64,000 nt of DNA, taken from NCBI GenBank assembly GCA_018389105.1, contig JACATO010000319.1, positions 1 to 64,000 of the forward strand, given 5' to 3'. The stretch is from Nautilus pompilius (taxonomy: Eukaryota; Mollusca; Cephalopoda; Nautilida; Nautilidae). The position numbers were made by a program, and so were the translations under genes. Below the pieces are notes generated by a model. The model did no database searches. It was not told where the DNA came from and was given only the letters and a program-made list of their open reading frames with translations. This document shows, in pieces, positions 1 through 13,458 of this stretch. The stretch's first letter is position 1, and every line of letters begins with the position of its first letter.

Positions 1-111
1 CTTGCTCTGTCAGGTGTTCCTTAAAGATCGTCGCCCATCTACCCTGCAGCTGTTCTAATGGCATCCTTTTTTAAACTCGGTTTCCGAAATAATTTTTTTA
101 TTCATTTAAAA

Positions 112-139
112 AACAACAAAAAAAAAAAAAAAAAAAAAA
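112..139. repeat. Poly-A tract
   Basis: A run of A after an aacaac start. It may be a retroposon tail, but no element body was recognised beside it. Confidence 0.8.
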
Positions 140-539
140 GGAATAAGTATGACCTTGCATACCTGTAATCTGTATCTTCGTTTTATCTCTGAAGTCTAAG
201 GGAGGTAATTCTCACCACTTGAATGGCTTATGTAGGGAGGGGGCGAGAACACTAAATGACCAAGAGCTGAGGCTTGATTTTCTCTACCTTGCACAGGTTA
301 AATATTTGGAGTTTGTTTATTGTAGAAGACTACGACTAATTTAAAAAAAATTGAGAACTCTAACATATGAGGGCAGATTGACAAAAAAAGTTGTGCTGTA
401 CCTTTGTACGGTGTCCTTGACGGTATGAAACCCAACCAATTGATGATGTAGATGGTAACCCTGCTCCACAGGTGGAAAGTTCAGTTTAGAAGGTATTGCA
501 TTAAATTGAGCATGTTCATCGCTTGATTTAAAACTTGAT

Positions 540-566
540 ACTTATTATTATTATTATTATTATTGT
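540..566. repeat. ATT trinucleotide repeat
   Basis: Seven to eight ATT units followed by degenerate GTT. Confidence 0.85.
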
Positions 567-2195
567 TGTTTATTTTGCGTATATATTTATTATAAATTTT
601 TCAGACTGGTGTAATTTAAATAATAAATAACACTTCTAAAATTAAAAAAAATTCTCTATTCTAGTTTGACTCTCATCCTTAAAACCGTTGTTTGATTTCG
701 TTCTTACAAAAAGATAGGAAAAAGTCCAAGCAGTTGAGGGATTCCGACCGTGAGAACCAGTTCCCAGCATATTTACTTCATGATCTTAAAGTTCCTGCTT
801 TATTAGATTTTACCATATTGCCGTACTGGCAATGTTGTTTTTGTTTTTTTTTTTTTTACCTGTCTGCCATAGAGCAGCAAATAACAGAAGCCATATCTTG
901 ATTGAACATAGATAAGGGGATGTAACTGTACAGTGGTCTGCCAGATAAGGTATGGTAACATACCTAAAATGTGAAGAAAGTCAGTTTGATTTTGATGTGC
1001 GTGTTTGAAAGAGTTGTCTTCGCTGCTGCATACAAAATAGCTATGTTTGATATCTTCTCTGACATGCATCTCAGAAACGTGCAGATCTCGGTCGAGCTGT
1101 TTCCCCTCACGCACACTTGCATGTGCATACTAGCAGGAGGGGAACACAACCAATCTCAGCAGGGACAGAAAAGCTACCAGATATCATCTGATTTGAAAAG
1201 AGAAAAAAATAGCATGGGCTAAACGTTGAATATGCCCCAAGACCGCCAGATATCGAATCAAAACTGCTGCCGTGGTGTGTGAACGTGCTGTCTGCTACAT
1301 CAGCTCACTACCCACCGCTACAAAATGACCCTGCACACAATTTTGATCAAAATAACCTAATTAAATTTATCAGGCAACTTTATTTTTTTTAAATTTTTTC
1401 GCTTAGACATAAGATGTCTCTGTTGGAATTAGTCACTGTATATTGTTAGAAATATTGAATTTGTTCTGTTGTATTCAACTGGTTATTTATTTTTAAAATA
1501 CATTATAACTCTTACTCCACTTGCTCTTATTTATTATGGACTTGGTTTTTTTCTTTTTGTTTAATAGTTTAGATTTAATGTTGCTATAAAATCTGAATTT
1601 GGTGGATACAGCTGATTGAATTTATGACCACACGATCAAGCTACTCTTGCACTCCCTAATTAAGATGATAGAAAAATATTTACACTTAAATGTAGGAATA
1701 CAATTGTTTGTCTATATAAACTATTCATTTAACTGAAATCCCCAAAATGTTATGTATATTACTGCACTTTATTATTATTATTAATAATAAATTATCAAAT
1801 GCATATAAGAAGTAATTAGTGATTTTCATAGTGGCACTTTCAGATCTTGGTAGTTTTAGCTCTTTTAAAGGAAGAGTAGAAAAGGTCTGACATGCACAGT
1901 AACACACACACACACAATGTACAGAACAATTACCAGCAGCTGTTTACACAGCTATTACAATACAGATTTGTTTTTGGTTTCCTTAGCAGAATCCCGATGC
2001 TTCTATTTGAAAATTATTGAAATTCTTGCTGTTAATAATACAGGTAATTATTATAGAGTAAATGGAGTCTGTTTGCAAATAGACTCCACTATCCTTTTAA
2101 TACAAGGACAGTGATGGAAATAGAACCTTTTACAATTTAAGAAGGAAAAAAAACAAAGGTGGGATTGTATAGAAATGAACAGCCCATTTAGGAGG

Positions 2196-2215
2196 ATATA
2201 TATATATATATATAT
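2196..2215. repeat. AT dinucleotide repeat
   Basis: About ten AT units. Confidence 0.85.
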
Positions 2216-3078
2216 GTTATTATGCTATGCTCAGTTGGTCAATGATAAAGACTCTCTCTTGAAAATCTCTCTTGACATTAACCACCCATGAGTGGCTCAC
2301 TATAGAGCTTGGCAGATTCACATGTTATTGAGCTGTCATAAATGCTTTTCAGCAATGAATTTGTTTGTCTGCACAATGACTAAAACCATATATTGCTATA
2401 AGTAACCATGAGTTAGTTTCCCTATTTTCTGCCATGAAGGATCCTCTACACAATGGACTTGAGTTTTGTGGCCTGGGTACATAATCACTCCCTACATCTG
2501 GCCAAGATATAAAATGTAACATTGCATGATTTTCCACATTCTTCCCAGTATAGCATTTTCTATCTTTTGCCCTTTGGCATGTTTTCCCATCTATGGCTAA
2601 GCAGATTAGTCATGCATGAATATCCATGACCAACATAGCATGAAACTAGGGTAGGATGAAAGCAAGTCTGCAAATGTCAGGGGGTATTAGTGATCTCCTC
2701 ATTGTAAATGCCCTTGTTTTGTGACTGGCTACAGTTTAACTCTGAGCGAATACAATTTGTTTGACAATAATGGGTCAACTGCCATTTAATTAGGTAAAAT
2801 GATTTTTTTTTTAACATTTCTTCTTTGGGTAAATTAAAGAATTGTAATATATCAAGAATAAATATTTTCTAGCAGATGTGGTAAATTTGCATATTCATGT
2901 ATGTAAATAATTCAGACACCCACAGAACAACATACCTGCAAGGTTGCCATGAAATCTCAAATTGTATACACCTTGCATAATGCTTCTATTGCTATGGAAA
3001 CACAGTTTAATGAAATAGTTATGGCTAAGGCCAAAATTTGACTCCTGGTTGGGGTTGGCCAATCATGTAGGTCCCCAC

Positions 3079-3140
3079 CCCCCACATCTAAAAATGAAGA
3101 GTTATAGTAGGGATTTTGCTGTTGAAGTTGGAAGTGCCAG
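3079..3140 (+). repeat. Dispersed short repeat core, copy 1
   Basis: cacatctaaaaatgaagag, then tatagtagggattt, then gctgttgaagttggaagtgc. It matches the cores at 37.4, 44.5 and 62.5 kb. Confidence 0.65.
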
Positions 3141-3947
3141 GACAGGGAGCGCTCACTCTCTCTAATGGGCAACTGATCAGTGTAGACAGGTTATTTCCAT
3201 TGTTGAGATGGTGTACAACGATGACAAAACATGAATTAGTTACCACATCCATCCTTTGATGACAAAGTCACAACTTTTCTACTTGTTTTCCTTATCTATA
3301 TACTAGGTACAGTCTGTCATCCTAAGGGTAAAAATGTAAACTATTAACATTGGTTTCCCTTGAAAACATAAGTCACCTTGGTAATGTTGTCCAGCAAAAG
3401 TGAAGCAACTTAGCCTTGCAGATTTGGGACCCCCGAATTTTAGTGTGTGTGTGTGTGCGGGGTGTGAGAGAGAGAGGTAGGTTGGAGAGATGGGGGAAGA
3501 GCTGCTGCTTTAGCATTAAGTTATCTTTGAATGGGGCAGCCTTACCTCTATTTTCGTGCTTTTGAAGTAAAAACATTGCAACATGGAATGTCAAGAATTC
3601 AAAGTTAAAGTAATGGAGAGGGTTCCGAAGAAAAATGGCTCAAGGGGAGAGGGTTAATGCTGCAGTATAGTATAATGTGAGATTTAAAAAAAAAAAATTT
3701 GACAAATTTTGCAAACAGTTAAACCATTTTAAAAAGTTTTGTTGTTTTTTTATGTATAAACTGGTCATTTGTTAGGTTGCAGCTATCAACCATCCAATTT
3801 TAAGTAAAAAGAATTGTTAAAATTAAGATTGTGTTATTGACAGGTGCCTAGTAAACCTTAGAATATGAGGATTTAGATTGAGGAGGTTAGCATTTAGCAT
3901 ACTGAACTTATTTTCTTTTAAAGGATTTTCTGAATAGAACATTTGTT

Positions 3948-5268
3948 GAGAATATCTGACTGGGTTGATGATGCGTATAGTAGAGGTGAACTAGAGAATA
4001 TCGGACTGGGTTGATGATGCGTATAGTAGAGGTGAACTAGAGAATATCGGACTGGGTTGATGATGCGTATAGTAGAGGTGAACTAGAGAATATCGGACTG
4101 GGTTGATGCTGTGTATAGTAGAGGTGAACATAGAGAATATCGGACTGGGTTGATGCTGTGTATAGTAGAGGTGAACTAGAGAATATCGGACTGGGTTGAT
4201 GATGCGTATAGTAGAGGTGAACTAGAGAATATCGGACTGGGTTGATGCTGTGTATAGTAGAGGTGAACATAGAGAATATCGGACTGGGTTGATGATGCGT
4301 ATAGTAGAGGTGAACTAGAGAATATCAGACTGGGTTGATGCTGTGTATAGTAGAGAGAATATCGGACTGGGTTGATGCTGTGTATAGTAGAGAGAATATC
4401 GGACTGGGTTGATGCTGTGTATAGTAGAGGTGAACTAGAGAATATCGGACTGGGTTGATGCTGTGTATAGTAGAGGTGAACTAGAGAATATCGGACTGGG
4501 TTGATGCTGTGTATAGTAGAGGTGAACTAGAGAATATCGGACTGGGTTGATGCTGTGTATAGTAGAGGCGAACTAGAGAATATCGGACTGGGTTGATGCT
4601 GCGTATAGTAGAGGTGAGCTAGAGAATATCGGACTGGGTTGATGCTGCGTATAGTAGAGGTGAACTAGAGAATATCGGACTGGGTTGATGCTGTGTATAG
4701 TAGAGGTGAACTAGAGAATATCGGACTGGGTTGATGCTGTGTATAGTAGAGGTGAACTAGAGAATATCGGACTGGGTTGATGATGCGTATAGTAGAGGTG
4801 AACTAGAGAATATCGGACTGGGTTATGCTGTGTATAGTAGAGGTGAACTAGAGAATATCGGACTGGGTTGATGCTGTGTATAGTAGAGGTGAACTGAAAA
4901 AGAGAATATCGACTGGGTTGATGCTGTGTATAGTAGAGGTGAACTAGAGAATATCGGACTGGGTTGATGCTGCGTATAGTAGAGGTGAACTAGAGAATAT
5001 CGGACTGGGTTGATGGAGGTGAACTAGAGAATATCAGACTGGGTTGATGCTGCGTATAGTAGAGGCGAACTAGAGAATATCGGACTGGGTTGATGCTGTG
5101 TATAGTAGAGGTGAACTAGAGAATATCGGACTGGGTTGATGCTGTGTATAGTAGAGGTGAACTAGAGAATATCGGACTGGGTTGATGCTGTGTATAGTAG
5201 AGGCGAACTAGAGAATATCGGACTGGGTTGATGCTGTGTATAGTAGAGGTGAACATAGAGAATATCGG
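3948..5268. repeat. 46-bp minisatellite, about 28 copies
   Basis: Head-to-tail units read agaatatcggactgggttga, then tgctgtgtatagtagaggtg, then aactag. Variants include gatgatgcg against gatgctgtg at the centre, an inserted base giving aacatagag, and two units near 4346-4400 lacking nine bases. Because 46 is not a multiple of 3, the array creates repetitive minus-strand reading frames that are not genes. It ends abruptly within a unit at about 5268. Confidence 0.97.
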
Positions 5269-8200
5269 GTCGATAAACCACAACAGGCAGATAAGCACCA
5301 CAAGATATTTTGTAAGCTTTTGTGGAATTAGTCATTGACTGTTTGCTTAGCTTCCACATGATACAAAGATATGACACACGCAGTTTTTCTTTTTGTTTTA
5401 TATTTGAAGGGAGAAAACTCTTACAAAAACAACTTTGATCATTAACAGTGGAAATATTTCTTTAGTTACATCACTTGGAAAAAATTTGCTCTGAAGAATA
5501 TACTATTAAGCATTTAAATTGTATGCAACTTACTCTTTATTTGTAAATTTTGAGTTGCTTTGCTAAATGACAAACTTTCTTGAATATTACCCTAACTTAA
5601 TTTTTAAAAAGTTTAATCTATTTGCTAAATATCTCATCTCATCTTTTTATAAGATATAAGAAGTAACACTACACATGTTTTCAAAAGTATATATAGCTTT
5701 TATTGAAACAATTTTCCATATTATTACAGCAGGCTAATTTTTAATAAGTGAACTCGTATATTCATTTACTACTATTTGTGCTACTAATGTCTTTTCTTTC
5801 CACCATATCACTTCTAAGGAGCAATTCCAACTTCTATATGCAACCTAATTTTTAGTTTGAGATGGTCGGTCTGTATTGCAGTAACGAAAGAAATCTTCCA
5901 GAATGCCACGGAATATTAAGTAATGGTGCCATCTTTTTTCTTTGTTTTAATTAATTCTAGCCAAAGATGCAAGCTCAATGCGATTTAGTTGTTTGTTTCA
6001 CCTATTGTTGGAACATTTGAATGGAAAGGATGCTTGATTAGTCTTCAGAGAGATTTGAGAGAACAGATTCACCGGTCTTATTTCCCTTGATGCGGGTATG
6101 TCTGCTTGCAAGTGACCAAACTTTCTCAACAACTAGTCAGCATTTAGTTGTCCACATACAACATTATACAATAGTTGATGCACCAGGCCTAATCCAACAT
6201 GTTTTTCACAGGTAGCAGCTTTAATAGCTCGTCATTTTTATTTTCCTTTACTTTTTGGCCATTTAGACTTCGATGCTAATTACCCTGACACTTTCTCAGA
6301 GGTGACGGGAACTATCCAAACGATTTTAGCTGCTCAGGGATAGCGGCGGGGATCCATTTCTATGGCTGTAAAATGATCCATTTGGAATCCTACTATCAAC
6401 AGCAGCCATGCCTTTTCAGTCTGGGCTTGGGGAATCCATTTGACATGGTTGAGATGTGTATGTGTGTGGTTGGGGGGAACGTGAAGAGTAATGATTGGTC
6501 CATTTTTGTTGTTGTTATTAAAGGATCTGATGCAAGGAGTTATACTAAGTGGCGAATTGAAGGTTCAGCAACTGTAAATGGATAAAACTCTACTGAATAC
6601 GATGATGGTATTAAATAATTTCTGCCAGCAAGAAAACGTACAGAATACTGTTGTAAGCTATGGTACGTGTGCATTAACTATGAGAGAGAACATCACACTA
6701 ATTGTAAGATTTTGCAGAAAAGCCCTTTTCTTTTTTTAAAACATTTTCTGTCAAATGCACATTCTTTTACTCATTTATTCTGGACGTTTGGGTTGCTAAA
6801 ACAATGTCAGCTGATGTTTCAGCTATGGCATATACCACCTCTTGCTGAATTCATGGCTAGGGGATGTCAGTGCCACATCTCAGCCAGTAAACACTCTAGA
6901 GCTGCTCTGACTAGGGAGCTGAGTTACTTCATCGAACTGGAACCAGTGCACACAGTCTAGATCCAATAGGGGATGAGCCATCGCTAGCGTTAGCCGGCTA
7001 CCTGCCACTATATACAGTACTTAGAAAGCATTACCTTGTGAGGGTGCTAATTATGGTTCTTGCATTTGTAATTCTGAAGTTGCTTTTTTGTTCGTTTGTC
7101 TGTAACTCAGAATTCTTCCTGATTCAGTTTGTGGGGTAGGATGCGAAGGCTCCCTGAGTCCAGTCACCAAGGTAACAAGAAGCTGGTTATTGGATGCATG
7201 TGAAGTTAGACTGGTTGGAGCTAGTGTGTATTACTCATTTTCTACACACATGCCTTACCCCACTCCTGTTCGTATCATCGTCAAGCAGCTGTCCATACAG
7301 TCAGCCAGCTACTAGATTCCTTTTGTCAAAACTGTGACCAGGTATGCTGTTACCTGTGTTATCTCTTCAGTTTTTGGACTTGCTACCTTCACTGAAATGT
7401 CAAGAAGCTCTGGGTGGCTTAGTATAGTAAACCTTGCTCTAGGCATAGGAATTCTCTCACATGCAAGGTTCTAGTCAGGGGTCTTTGGTACGTTTGTTAG
7501 GTCATCCAGAGTTGGTGCAATGGTCTTAGTTTCTGATGTCATGCATACCCTTTCCCTGTAGACAGGGAGACACAATAAGTATACATTTCTACCAGGAACT
7601 ATCAGTTTTGGTTTGCTGTATTGCTATGTTGGTTGCCAAGCAGTCTGAATTTCTTAAAAAAAAAAAAAAGAAATTTAGAAACAAAAAAAGGATCAAGTTA
7701 GATGCCCCTTTCTGGAGTGAAAGAGGTCCTGTATAAGTTTTAAACTTCTTTCCAGCCATGACTGACTGACAACCATACAAGCTTGTTTTAGCATCTACTA
7801 AAGATAGGTCCGGACTAAATCAGTGATCTCCTTGGTTCTGTGTTTGTTACAATGCACCGCTCATTTAAATGGATTAAGCTTCTGCTAGCTGGAAAAATAG
7901 TATAAAAACACAATTTGTTGCACAAATCTTTCATCCTTTCTTAGAGTGAAAATAAATTAAACTATTTGTTTCACTTATTAAGTAATCGGCCTCAGTGAGA
8001 AATGAGTTGACCAACTGCATAGCTGTAGTTTCGATTAGCACCTACACTAGATTTACTCAAGAAATTCTTGCAGATAATGGGGATCAATTAGTGGCAGCAG
8101 TGATTGAACACGCTAATGAAGCAGCTGCTGACTAGTTTTATAACCTGATAACGTACATTTGTTGCTAGACAGAGTTTGCTGCTGCATTGGAATCAGCTTT

Positions 8201-9464
8201 AAAAAGAATAAAAAGATGGTGAGCAAGTGTGTGGACAGGGAGACAGGTGTTTTTCTGTGCCATCTACTGTTATTAGTGCTCATGGTCGTAACTGCAAATC
8301 AGCAATGATTCAGTTATCATTTAGTCACCAGAAGTGGTAGAATTGTTAATGAGTGAAAAAAGTAACTGGCCAGCTTAGCTAGGGATGATGTTAGTTGGTT
8401 CGAGCATCTGCATTAATGGTTTTCTGCCTGCCTTCCGGACACTAAACTAAGTTACTGCTTTGTGCGTAGCCATAACGCTACTGTGATCTCCACTTGTACC
8501 GTTTGTGCTTTGCAGGGTGTTTTCATGCCAGCGGCGTGTGTCTCCTTGTTAATTAGGTGTCTCAACGAACTGTTCTGTGGGGGTAAGGTTTTGCTCACTT
8601 ACCTTCACAGATTAAGGCACTGGCTGCTAAACTGCCCATGGCTTAGTTTTCTTGGCGTCCCCAGATGGTTGACCTTTGCCTTCTGCTGTTTACTTAACAA
8701 CCTTCTAGGAGGCCCATGTGTTGAGCAATGGCCACCCAATGGCTCCTCCAGATGTAGAGAGAGAGAGAGAGATCGACAGAAAGAAAAATAAACTGGGCTC
8801 TCCCCCTAAAAAAGAATATACAGCAAACACTAACTCTCCTACATCGGAGCCCTGACACTCCAGGCTGACATCAGCATCGCCAAAACTTTCGCAGTATGTT
8901 TTTTTGTTTGGGAAAAAAACTCTCTTTTAAAAGGAAAAAAAAATAATTAAAAATTAAGACTGTGTGAACTTACTTTAGAATTTAGTTATATTAAAAACAT
9001 ATGGCATGTAATGGAATTGTTGCCCAGGTAAGAGCAATGATCAGATCAGCTTTGACTTGTTTGTTGACATCTGAGCATAAAGAAGAGGAGGCAGCTTGAA
9101 AAAACTGTATTCCAAGGTCATTTTTCATCACAAGTTTATAGATGCAGTCCCCACCCCCATCCCCAGGCCAGTGGTTTACAGTTATCGAGATGTGCCAGGT
9201 GATTGTTTGTCTGATTCCTGCAAAGGAAACATTTCAACTGCTAAAGTTGATTTCGTACGCTTTCTTCCTATTGTGAAATCAAGGTAAGTTAAAGAAAAAA
9301 ACAGATGATTAGTTCGGGCACCTTGTTAGTACATCTGACTAGAGAACCCCCATTTCAGCACACTTTCTCTGTTGTCGTCATCGTCATCGAGGTGTAGACC
9401 TCAGTGAGAATCATTTTGATATTAATTTTTAGTGGATATTTGAACATTGTCCCTCTATACTGAT
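5269..9464. other. Non-coding, probable ANKRD6 intron
   Basis: No exon, RNA gene or mobile element recognised. Reading frames near 8462-8791 and 9096-9287 look random. The missing early ankyrin exons were looked for and not found. Confidence 0.6.
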
Positions 9465-9748
9465 GTTCTCTCTCTCTCTCCTCTGCCCTCTCTCTCCCTC
9501 CATCTCTCTCTCTCTCTCTCCCTCCCTCCTCTCTCTCTCTCTCTCTCTCTCGCTCTCCCATCTCTCGCTCTCTCTCTGTCTCTCTCTCTCTCGTTGTCTC
9601 CATCTCTCTCCCCATCTCTCTCTCTCTCTCCATCAATCTCTCTCCCTGTCTCCATCTCTCTCTGTCTCTCTCTCTCTCCCCATCTCTCTCTATATCTCTC
9701 CATCTCTCCCTCTCTCTCTCTCTCTCCCCATCTCCCATCTCTCTCTCT

Positions 9749-9812
<64 letters not shown>

Positions 9813-9905
9813 CCATCTCTCTCTCCATCTCTCTCTCTGTCTCCATCTCTCTGTCTCTCTCTCTCTCCATCTCTCTCGCTCCCTCTCTCGCTCTCTCTGT
9901 AGATA
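9465..9905. repeat. Long CT-rich microsatellite (polypyrimidine on plus strand)
   Basis: About 440 bases of CT repeats are interrupted by CCAT, CCCT and CGCT units, ending in a short AT repeat. It generates Leu/Ser-rich and Arg/Glu-rich open frames on both strands that are low-complexity artefacts. Confidence 0.97.
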
Positions 9906-10982
9906 TATATATATCATTTAAGTAAACTGCAAGATTCCCTGGAGTAATGAATATGTGTTGCTGCTATTCTTCAAATGTCTGGCATTAAGACCAATGATTG
10001 ACATGGATATTTTTATGTCACTCTCCCATCACTCTCTTGTGAGTAGGAGAAATGTCATGCCATAATACAGAAAACAAAGGATACCTGAAACAGAAACAAT
10101 TGGGTTCCGAAAAACATCTGTCTAAACTTCTTAAAACAGTCTGACTTATCTCTCCCATGTACATTAGACAATTTTTATAGGGCAAACTATACATTTAACT
10201 TTATTCACAAGTAAGTATGATAACCAGGTTTCTGGAAATTTCTAATATTGTAAAGTTGTTACTGGAGTGGATTGCATGACTTTTATTTTAAAAAAAAAGG
10301 CTTAAAAACATGATAATGGAGAGACTGCAGACTTTTTGAAGTTAGTGTAAATTCTGTTTTGTTTGTATGTTTGTCTATGGTTTACATTTTCTTTTATGAA
10401 AGTGTCCTAACTGACCTTCACTGGCCCAGTGTAACTAAGGAGGAAGGTTTGTTTTAAAAACTGTATACAAATATGAACTTTGCCCACTAAGTGAAGCTTC
10501 AATTAGAACAAATCTATTTGCCATTTTGATGAACAGCACTGCTGCTCTGTGATAATGAATAATCAGCTAGTGAAGTTCTGTTGGGAGGTGGGTGGAGAGA
10601 GAGAGTTATAGCTGAGACACAACAAAATGTTGATCTCTGATACTGAGCAGCCAGTCTGAGCCACCTCATGGGACTTAACAGCTTTACTTCAAACAGATTG
10701 AGGCAAGACCCTGCCAGCTCCCTGTAGCTAATATTTGAGACTAGTGGCAAAAAAAAGGAAAAATTCTGAGGTTATAAATAAAAGGCAGATAGTTCTCTGT
10801 AAGCTGTCAAGTGCTTGGCTGTGTTGGTGATTTACAGGGTTTTGCTCCGCCCCCTCTGATGGCTGGTTGAATGTAATCTGGGAGGGTCCTGCCCCAGTGA
10901 GCTATTCTTTTGCCAGGGGCCCTCCTCTTCTGAATTGCCATTTTAGCTGGAACTACTTTCTATCTGCAGCTCTCCTACCAAC

Positions 10983-11005
10983 TGTGTGTGTGTGTGTGTG
11001 TGTGT
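10983..11005. repeat. TG dinucleotide repeat
   Basis: About eleven TG units. Confidence 0.9.
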
Positions 11006-12780
11006 CCCTTCTCCTGCAGAGCTGCTGCCTGTATTACTTTTCATCTATTCATGACAGGCTTGCTTTTCTTCTGATAAAAGCAAATGACTTTACATTATCA
11101 GTAAATGAATTCTATCAAAAAAAAAACAGCTTTCAACATTTAGTTAGCAAAATTTGTGACAACAGTTAATCAGAAAGGGGAGTTTATTCATTATTACCAC
11201 TCTGCCCACCATTAAAAATTGTTTGGACTTTTTACACTGTTGTTCAAAAGTCTTGGTGTAATAGCAAAAATGGGATAAAAATGTACCTATTGTTTTTTTC
11301 TTTAGTGTTTTATGCATAAGGGCATCAATGATTGCGGTTGAGCCTCTTTTGGGTCTGTAACATTAAAGCTAATTTAATGACGTTATCAGGGTGAATGTTT
11401 CTCCCTTCTAACAAACAGCCTTTGCTAAGCTTCTTGGTGGCCCAGTGCGTGATCCTGAGCTCTGTCTGATTAATGTCTACATAAACCCCGTGGACCCAGC
11501 CAGCCAGCCAGCCTCTGTAACCAAGAAAATTGCAAGTAAATCACTAGTTGGGTTTGGGACTTAAGGGCGAACAGATACAGAAAATATTCCTGTTATTTTG
11601 GTGGTTTTATTTTTCTTTTTTCACAAATTTATTTTCATTTCTGATTGGTGTGATTTTGGCGCCTGTAAGGGCTGGTTGTGCTTTTTGGCCAGTCAAGCAT
11701 CCACTCCCTCTCCCTTCCAGTGTTTCCTCACTGGATTATTTCATTGCAAGCCTCAGAATGCCCTACATGCACTCCCTTTGGGCACATGGGGAATTATCTC
11801 CCACCATTTCTTTTCATAGAGAACCTGAAGTCTCAGTTCATCAAGCAGGAACTTGGCTACACAGCGATCCTTCTATTAGTGCTTCTCCACGCCACCACAG
11901 CCACCATAACAAGTTAGTGTGCTACACTAAGCCCTACAGAAAACAACTTTTTTTTTAAAAAAAAAAATAACCTGGAACTTTATTAACATCAAAAAAGAAA
12001 CAGATGCTTTCCTCAGTCTTATTTTGCTGTCTTTGTCATCTATTATTTATTTTCTTGTTTGGATTTTTATTCAGAATTTATACACTAAAAGGTTTGTTTT
12101 ATATATATTCTTAAAAGAATATTTTTTTAAAGAAAGATAAGAATAAAAAAGAACAACAACACGCTTGTCTGTCAGAGTTGTCTTCCCTTCTTTGCTGCAA
12201 TATGAGAGCAAAATGGAATATGAATAAAAGAATCCAGTATAATTTACCACTGATTATTTATCCTTCTGAATACTGATCACTGGTGTTTGTTTTTCTGTAC
12301 CAACTGCCAAGCAGCTCTGGACAGGGTTGTACAAAAGGCAGAGGGAGAATTGGAGTTACCTTAAATGTCTAGGTTGGTAGAAAAAAAGAGATTAAGATAG
12401 AAAATCCACCGCACCCTTTCAAAATAAGTAAAATGCAGCAGGACAGGCAATCTCTCGTTAAATCTCTGATTACTTTCTATTTTGTTTTCCACAGTTATTT
12501 TGCTGCTGGCTTTATCTAGTATGGGAAAAGTGTTATGCACATCATCTCCATTTCCATGTTTATTATCCCTTTAATATGCAGCTTCACGCTACATCAATTT
12601 TAATTTGTTTTCTTCTGCTGCTGTTGATTTTAAACCAGGCAGTGGATTTAATTATGAATGTTACACACTTGCAAAGCAAACAGTTATCAACAGTAATGTG
12701 TCTCCCACATTCTTCAAACTACGTGCATTTGAAATTGGGATGTAGTTGTGGTGAGTTAACTTGCCACTGGTGGGGCTCTC

Positions 12781-13140
12781 TCAGCTGGGCCTCTGTTGGG
12801 CCCCAAGATGTGTCTGGTGGCCAGCTACAGTCACATTCCTTTGCCAGTTCATTTGTGAGTTTTCCCCAGAGGCATTGCTCCAATCAGAAGATCTCTCAGT
12901 GACACTGGTGATGTTCAGTGGACTGTGGGAGAATTTCTGGGTTCTGTGACTCTGAGAATCTGTGCCATGGCTGTCTCGTATTGACCGGACTCGGTTAGCA
13001 TGGTTAACATCCCAGGATGCATCATTGCTTTCTTCTGAGCCTCTGTAGCATTCCTGAATCTGGCAGCATTTACGGCGTTTCTTTGTCATTAAACGATTTT
13101 CAAACACCTGCCGTTTAGTTATTACCTTTTTCAAGGTAAA
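12781..13140 (-). other. Unrecognised open reading frame antisense in the ANKRD6 intron
   Basis: About 117 codons without a stop, rich in Ser/Asn/Arg/Gln (MTKKRRKCCQIQECYRGSEE, then SNDASWDVNHANRVRSIRDS), ending in TGA. The composition looks more protein-like than surrounding translations and resembles a cytoplasmic tail, but I recognise no domain. An AG lies just upstream without a good pyrimidine tract. It could be a last exon of a nested minus-strand gene, a retrocopy fragment, or chance. Confidence 0.25.
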
Positions 13141-13197
13141 ATTCTGATTTATCTAGCCCTCCTCAGAAGCACAGCATCAGTGACCAAAGCTACCTGG

Positions 13198-13458
13198 TCA
13201 ACACAGGAGATGCTGTGACAAAGACAAGGGCTGCCCGTCGAACTGCTGACAGTCACACAAATCAGGTGGGATAATCACTCGCTGCTGTTGTGCGAAGCCC
13301 ATTTTCTGGTTTGTAAAGTCATCGTCGTCAGTGCACAAACCGCCCACCCACCTGTCTACCACTAGAGGCTGCTGCTGAAGGAAACTGCTGAAAAGAGAAA
13401 CAAAAGACAGTGAGGATCTCGCCAAGTTTTGTCGGAAAATCCCCAGTGCTTTCACCAC
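13198..13458 (-). other. Second unrecognised antisense open frame
   Basis: 86 codons (..GGLCTDDDDFTNQKMGFAQQ..CDCQQFDGQP), with an internal TCTCTTTTCAG that could act as an acceptor. A TGA lies just before the nearest GT, so it does not join cleanly to the frame at 12,781-13,140. No family recognised. Confidence 0.15.

Larger units (their letters stand above)
1..3947. other. Non-coding, probable ANKRD6 intron
   Basis: AT-rich sequence. Apart from the poly-A tract, ATT and AT repeats and repeat copy 1, I see nothing gene-like on either strand. Short open frames have no recognisable similarity. Confidence 0.6.

Noticed and set aside
3948..5268. Tandem array considered as a CRISPR-like array
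   Set aside because: Units abut with no spacers, and the context is an animal gene.
4037..5377. Repetitive minus-strand frames (..YYTQHQPSPIFSSSPL..)
   Set aside because: The 46-bp minisatellite read in rotating frames. There is no start context, splice logic or known protein.
8462..8791. 109-codon plus-strand frame near a GAGA tract
   Set aside because: Cys/Leu-rich translation without any recognisable domain, splice sites or codon bias.
9355..9921. Leu/Ser-rich and Arg/Glu-rich open frames of 75-170 codons on both strands
   Set aside because: They are translations of the CT microsatellite, open on both strands in several frames purely because of the repeat.
11548..11958. 136-codon plus-strand frame
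   Set aside because: Overlapping frames of similar length in other phases, no domain, ends in an A/T run. Judged random.
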